Below are positions 13,503 to 17,031 of a stretch of 17,031 bases of DNA, one piece after another. The notes beneath the pieces are model-generated. The model was not told where the DNA came from, did no database searches, and saw nothing but the letters and a program-made list of their open reading frames with translations. Each line of letters begins with the position of its first letter. Position 1 is the stretch's first letter. The translations under genes were made by a program, and so were the position numbers. Location: the NCBI GenBank assembly GCA_902783535.1, contig CACZRJ010000041.1, positions 1-17,031 on the forward strand. The letters are read 5' to 3'. The stretch comes from an uncultured Ruminococcus sp. Lineage in GTDB: Bacteria; Bacillota; Clostridia; Oscillospirales; CAG-382.

Positions 13503-15230
13503 ATGTATCAGTCGCTTTACCGCAAATGGAGACCGCGCACGTTTGACGAACTGTGCGGTCAGGATCATATCACGACGATCCTTCGCAGACAGTGCGAAGA
13601 GAACCGGGTGTCTCACGCATATCTGTTCTGCGGAACGCGCGGAACGGGAAAGACGTCCACCGCCAAGATCCTCGCGAAGGCCGTCAACTGCGAGCATCCC
13701 GTAAACGGGAATCCCTGCTGCGAGTGCGCGTCCTGTCTTTCCATCGATTCCGGCGCGGCGACGGACGTCCTGGAGATCGACGCCGCGAGCAACAACAGCG
13801 TCGGCGACATCCGCGGGCTCAGGGACGAGGTCATCTATCCCCCGTCCGTCCTGAAAAAACGCGTCTACATCATCGACGAGGTCCACATGCTGTCCTCCGG
13901 CGCTTTCAACGCATTGCTGAAAACCCTCGAGGAACCGCCGGAATACATCGTCTTCATCCTCGCGACGACGGAGCTGAACAAGCTTCCGCCGACCATCGTC
14001 TCCCGCTGCGTCCGCTTCGATTTTCAGCGGCTGTCCGAACAGGTCATCACAGACCGTCTGCTCTTTGTTTCCGCGCAGGAATCCATCGGGCTGGACGAAG
14101 ACGCCGCCGGACTGATCGCGCGTCTCGCGGACGGCGCGATGCGCGACGGGCTCTCCATCCTGGAAGCGTGCAATACCGGGCTCGGCGCGGGAGGCCGCAT
14201 CACGGCTTCGGACGTGGAACAGCGCGTCGGACTCGCGGGCGCGGACCAGCTTTACGCCATGATGAAAGCCCTCTTCGAGCGGAACACGCCCGGCGCCCTG
14301 GAGATCGTTGACGACGTTCACCGCTCTTCGAAGGACCTTTCCGTTTTCCTGGACGATCTTTCGGCCATGACGCGCGATCTGCTCGTCATGACGGAGATGA
14401 AGAAAGCAAAGGTCCGTTCCGGCGGAAAATTCCGCTATCAGAAAGAGGAACTCCGACTGCTGAACGAATTCGAGCCGATCCTGACTTCCGGATATCTGAC
14501 CTGGATGTGCGGCGTTCTCGAGGAAGCGACCGGCCGGCTGTCCAGATACGCCTCGGACGCGAAGATCCGGACCGACCTGATGGTCATACGGCTCTGCGAT
14601 CCGCAGCTCTCCGACAATGCAAGCGCCCTTCTCGCCCGTATTTCGGCGCTGGAAGCGGCCGTGAACGCGCTGAAGTCCGGTACGGCGCGTCTTTCTCCCG
14701 CATCTCTCAAATCGGACGAGCCTCGTCCGTCGCCGGCGCAGGAAGCGAACCGGAACGAAACGGCGACGGCCGTCGAAACGGTCGAGCCGTCCAAAGAAGA
14801 TCAAACGAATGCGGAACCGGAAACCGCTTCATCCGTCCCCGAAGGACCCGCGCCTGTTTCAAACGAGGAAAAGCCGGCCGAAGAGGATCCCGAACCCGCG
14901 CAGCCTGTTTCGCAGGAACAGCCGGAAGCGGAACCCGCATCCGGAAACGCCGGTTTTCTGCCGTTCGACCGGAAGCCGGAACTTCTGGAACTGATGGAAA
15001 AACATCCGGATTCCCTGCCCTTCCTGCAGAAGGGCGACATGCTCTGCGATCCGGGAAACGGCGTTTTCCTGATCCGGACGGAACGGTTCGGCGTGACATT
15101 CCTGCAGTACGGACGCAATCCGGGCTTCATCAGGGAAGCGCTGAAAGCGCTGACCGGCATCGACTGGGAACTGCGGTTCGAGCCGCTCGAAGAGCCGAAA
15201 CAGACGTCTCTGTTCGACGAACTTGAATAG
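13503..15230 (+). CDS. dnaX: DNA polymerase III subunit gamma/tau
   Basis: This 575-residue clamp-loader ATPase of the replisome has Walker A GTRGTGKT (44-51), the zinc cysteines 63, 72, 75 and 78, Walker B IIDEVH (123-128), sensor 1 ATTELNKLP (154-162) and its SRC arginine finger, and sensor 2 Arg214 in GAMRDG. Domain III extends to about 390. A Glu/Pro/Ala-rich linker (about 400-480) leads to a small C-terminal domain (about 485-566). The final residues QTSLF (567-571) resemble a beta-clamp binding peptide. The ATG is set by GGAGG (13490-13494), 8 bases upstream. An in-frame ATG at 13464 lies inside the SRP RNA terminator and has no such site. I see no convincing slippery heptamer for a separate gamma form. 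No separate promoter is evident after the SRP RNA, so it may depend on readthrough. Confidence 0.98.
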   Translation: MYQSLYRKWRPRTFDELCGQDHITTILRRQCEENRVSHAYLFCGTRGTGKTSTAKILAKAVNCEHPVNGNPCCECASCLSIDSGAATDVLEIDAASNNSVGDIRGLRDEVIYPPSVLKKRVYIIDEVHMLSSGAFNALLKTLEEPPEYIVFILATTELNKLPPTIVSRCVRFDFQRLSEQVITDRLLFVSAQESIGLDEDAAGLIARLADGAMRDGLSILEACNTGLGAGGRITASDVEQRVGLAGADQLYAMMKALFERNTPGALEIVDDVHRSSKDLSVFLDDLSAMTRDLLVMTEMKKAKVRSGGKFRYQKEELRLLNEFEPILTSGYLTWMCGVLEEATGRLSRYASDAKIRTDLMVIRLCDPQLSDNASALLARISALEAAVNALKSGTARLSPASLKSDEPRPSPAQEANRNETATAVETVEPSKEDQTNAEPETASSVPEGPAPVSNEEKPAEEDPEPAQPVSQEQPEAEPASGNAGFLPFDRKPELLELMEKHPDSLPFLQKGDMLCDPGNGVFLIRTERFGVTFLQYGRNPGFIREALKALTGIDWELRFEPLEEPKQTSLFDELE

Positions 15231-15251
15231 TATCACTAAGGAGAAAAAGGA

Positions 15252-15599
15252 ATGAAAGTCAGACTGCCGAAAGGCGTCGGAGGCGGGCCCTCCGACATGA
15301 ACGCGATGATCCGCCAGGCGCAGAAGATGCAGGAGGAACTGCAGACAAAGCAGGCGGAACTCGAGGAACGCGAATATGAAGTCAAGGCCGGCGGCGGCAT
15401 GGTCACCGTAAAGATCCGCGGAACGCGCGAGATCACAGACCTGACCATACAGCCGGACATCGTCGATCCGGACGACGTCGAAACGCTTCAGGATATCCTG
15501 ATCGCGGCCGTCAACGAGGCGATCAAGACCGTTGACAAGACGAACGAGGAAGAACTCGGAAAGATCAGCGGCGGCATGGGACTGCCGATGGGATTCTGA
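15252..15599 (+). CDS. ebfC: YbaB/EbfC nucleoid-associated protein
   Basis: This 115-residue small DNA-binding protein of the YbaB/EbfC family forms dimers that coat or bend DNA. The usual features are present: Gly-rich N-terminus, a long Gln/Glu helix MIRQAQKMQEELQTKQAEL (about 19-37), the beta strand set VKAGGGMVTVKIRG, then ITDLTIQPDIVDPDDVETLQ and a last helix with a Gly/Met-rich tail. AAGGAG (15238-15243) sits 8 bases before the ATG. It stands between dnaX (21-base gap) and recR (1-base gap), the order conserved in many bacteria (yaaK in B. subtilis), and is thought to assist repair or chromosome organisation with RecR. Confidence 0.96.
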   Translation: MKVRLPKGVGGGPSDMNAMIRQAQKMQEELQTKQAELEEREYEVKAGGGMVTVKIRGTREITDLTIQPDIVDPDDVETLQDILIAAVNEAIKTVDKTNEEELGKISGGMGLPMGF

Positions 15600-15600
15600 T

Positions 15601-16194
15601 ATGGGACTGACACCTTCACTGGAGCGTCTGGCCTCCCATTTCGCCTCGCTTCCGTCCATCGGGCGGAAAAGCGCCGTCCGTCTCGCCTATCACGTGCTCT
15701 CCATGGATGAGAAAGACGTTCAGGCATTCGCCGACAGTCTGGTCGAGGCGAAGAAAAACACCCGTCTGTGCACTGTCTGCCAGTGCTTCAGCGAAACCGA
15801 GATCTGCCCGCGCTGCGGAGATCCCGGGCGCGACGCGTCCGTCCTGATGTGCGTGGAAGACCACCGCTCGCTGGAAGCGATCGAAGCGCTGCACGAATTC
15901 AGAGGCCAGTACCATGTCCTGCACGGCGTCCTCTCCCCCATGGACGGGATCGGTCCGGAGCAGCTGAAGATCAAGGAACTGCTCGCCCGGCTGGACGGGA
16001 ACGTCAAGGAGGTCATCATCGCGACGAACCCGAGCGTCGAAGGCGAAGCGACCGCGATGTATCTCGGCCGCCTTCTGAAGCCGCTCGGCGTGAAGGTCAC
16101 GCGGCTCGCCTACGGGCTCCCTGTCGGCGGGATCCTGGAATTCGCGGACGACACGACGCTCCTGAAAGCGATCGAAGGAAGAACGGAAGTCTGA
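15601..16194 (+). CDS. recR: Recombination mediator RecR
   Basis: This 197-residue protein, with RecO and RecF, loads RecA on SSB-coated DNA in gap repair. It has an N-terminal helix-hairpin-helix (LASLPSIGRKSA-type sequence, about 9-30), a four-cysteine zinc site (Cys57, 60, 69, 72), a Toprim domain (about 80-175) with CVEDHRS and HGVLSPMDGIGPEQL, and the C-terminal PVGGILEFADDTTL. Length is normal. The start at 15601 lies one base after the ebfC stop, with only a weak GATGGGA upstream, so translation is probably coupled. The open frame extends further upstream to 15532 inside ebfC, but that extension is not family-like. Confidence 0.98.
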   Translation: MGLTPSLERLASHFASLPSIGRKSAVRLAYHVLSMDEKDVQAFADSLVEAKKNTRLCTVCQCFSETEICPRCGDPGRDASVLMCVEDHRSLEAIEALHEFRGQYHVLHGVLSPMDGIGPEQLKIKELLARLDGNVKEVIIATNPSVEGEATAMYLGRLLKPLGVKVTRLAYGLPVGGILEFADDTTLLKAIEGRTEV

Positions 16195-16237
16195 CCCGCA
16201 TTTTCTCTCCCATTCTCTGTCATCGGGGGTCAACGCA

Positions 16238-17031
16238 ATGTCTGCTCGCCATATTTCAAAAATAACGGCTGCCGTCTGTCTGACGCTCGCGGCCGTTCTT
16301 TTGCTGTTTTCCTGCACCTCTGTGGAAATGCCGCAGCAGCCGGCCGGTTCTTCCGAGCAGCCGGCCGGTCCGGTCGAAAAGCCGGAACTCTTCCTTTTGA
16401 AGGAAACGCCGGACGTCTTCGACATTCACACGGAGAAGCAGCGGCTTTATCTGGAAGGCCCGTTTACGAAAAGTTCGCTCTACGCGGACGCGAAAACCGA
16501 AAACAGCCGCCCGGAAGCGATCTTTCTGTCGTTCGATATCATTACGAACGCTTTTCCGGACGGCATTGAAGATCCCCCGAAGGAGATCAGGGTCTGTCTC
16601 GACGTTTCCGGCTTATTTCCCTCCCCGCGCGTGAGAAGGATCGCGGTGCGAACAGACGATAGCGGGACAAAAAGCATGCTGAGCGGCCTCGGCGCGTATT
16701 TCACGAATCTGCTTCTGGACACCGTATATTACTGGAAAGTGCAGGCGGACTGGGGAAACCGGACTTACGAAAGCCCGACGGCCTCCTTCCGCACGAACTC
16801 CGTCCCTCCGCGAAATCTCTGCATCGACGGCGTCCCGAACGTCAGGGACGTCGGCGGCTGGAAGATCGACGGACACAGACGCGTGAAGCAGGGCCTGATC
16901 TACCGGGGCGGCGCGTTCGACGACCCGAATTACGGCACGCACATCACGGACGCCGGGATCCTTCAGGCGAACGAAGACCTCGGGATCCGCACGGAGATCG
17001 AACTCCGCTGGATCAGCGTCGGAGAGACGGA
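16238..17031 (+). CDS. Lipoprotein with Fn3-like domain and tyrosine phosphatase domain (cut by window edge)
   Basis: The first 264 codons of a longer gene are present, without a stop. The N-terminus is a signal peptide with lipobox L-F-S-Cys26, then a Pro/Gln-rich tether with a repeated QPAG unit (35-38, 41-44). Residues about 47-187 look like a fibronectin-III-like sandwich (ending in VYYWKVQADW and SPTASFRTN). From about 193, the sequence GVPNVRDVGGWKIDG and VKQGLIYRGG, then ITDAGI and LGIRTEIELR, is the beginning of the atypical tyrosine/dual-specificity phosphatase family seen in Firmicutes. The catalytic HCxxGxDRT loop would lie beyond the edge. It follows recR after 43 bases without a terminator. 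The ribosome site (CGGGGGT, 8 bases upstream) is weak. It would act outside the cell on an unknown phosphoester. Confidence 0.82.
   Translation, partial: MSARHISKITAAVCLTLAAVLLLFSCTSVEMPQQPAGSSEQPAGPVEKPELFLLKETPDVFDIHTEKQRLYLEGPFTKSSLYADAKTENSRPEAIFLSFDIITNAFPDGIEDPPKEIRVCLDVSGLFPSPRVRRIAVRTDDSGTKSMLSGLGAYFTNLLLDTVYYWKVQADWGNRTYESPTASFRTNSVPPRNLCIDGVPNVRDVGGWKIDGHRRVKQGLIYRGGAFDDPNYGTHITDAGILQANEDLGIRTEIELRWISVGET

Noticed and set aside
13852..13862. Possible programmed frameshift in dnaX at the A6 run in CTG AAA AAA CGC
   Set aside because: The reading phase does not give a good A AAA AAG-type slippery heptamer, and a shift near residue 118 would remove the ATPase domain rather than produce a gamma form.
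15576..15609. Repeated ATGGGACTG at the end of ebfC and the start of recR, considered as a duplication or dual start
   Set aside because: It is only nine bases and not in equivalent reading contexts. The family alignment of RecR supports the second copy as the start, and the first is the GMGLPMG tail of EbfC.
16325..16372. Short repeat CAGCCGGCCGGT twice in the phosphatase lipoprotein, considered as a phase-variation tract
   Set aside because: Two copies 27 bases apart coding for a flexible tether are not a homopolymer or tandem array of the kind that drives phase variation.
1..17031. CRISPR arrays, tRNA genes, insertion sequences, toxin-antitoxin or defence genes
   Set aside because: No regularly spaced repeats, cloverleaf-type sequences, transposase motifs, terminal inverted repeats or defence-family proteins could be recognised on either strand.

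Overview
The window looks like chromosome from a high-GC, low-oxygen Firmicute, most likely an uncultured gut-type clostridium. The reasons are: a large Gram-positive SRP RNA placed directly before dnaX-ebfC-recR (the B. subtilis scr-dnaX-yaaK-recR order), HPr kinase/phosphorylase together with a ROK glucokinase, the lon-engB pair, DUF2812 and DUF4298 proteins, several lipobox (not Tat or outer-membrane) exported proteins, and strong Shine-Dalgarno sites. The genus cannot be named from the sequence.

Layout. Positions 1-63 hold the last codons of an unidentified plus-strand reading frame. Positions 88-6419 are one minus-strand operon read from a near-consensus promoter (TTGACA/TATAAT) at 6390-6419: DUF2812 membrane protein, hprK, glcK (ROK), lon, engB and a small DUF4298 protein, closed by an intrinsic terminator at 88-143. 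A divergent promoter at 6466-6494 reads a lipoprotein solute-binding protein (6529-8115), which ends at its own terminator. Converging on it is a three-gene minus-strand operon (12853 to 8192): two related lipoproteins with a tailspike-like head and a pectate-lyase-type beta-helix, then a six-hairpin glycosidase without a signal peptide, tightly spaced or overlapping. From 13128 to the right edge, a consensus promoter reads the SRP RNA, then dnaX, ebfC, recR, and a lipoprotein with an Fn3-like domain fused to the start of a tyrosine-phosphatase domain, cut by the window edge.

How it fits together. The left operon holds two central pieces of carbon sensing (HPr kinase/phosphorylase and glucokinase) beside protein quality control (Lon) and ribosome assembly (EngB). 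The two carbohydrate transcription units both have a sequence resembling a CcpA catabolite-responsive element (cre) at or upstream of the promoter: one overlaps the -35 of the solute-binding protein gene, and one matches the WTGAAARCGYTTWNN form exactly between the beta-helix operon and the SRP RNA gene. The simplest model is a saccharide-use region under HPr(Ser-P)/CcpA control: surface beta-helix lipoproteins bind or cut a polymer, the binding protein captures fragments, and the glycosidase acts on the products. No permease, CcpA or transcription factor gene is visible here.

The least described part is the beta-helix/glycosidase operon, whose substrate and catalytic residues cannot be assigned from sequence alone. 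Other points worth a second look are the swapped apical helix of the SRP RNA, a clamp-binding-like peptide at the very end of DnaX, and the dyad hairpin between the divergent promoters. I found no CRISPR array, tRNA, insertion sequence or recognisable defence system.
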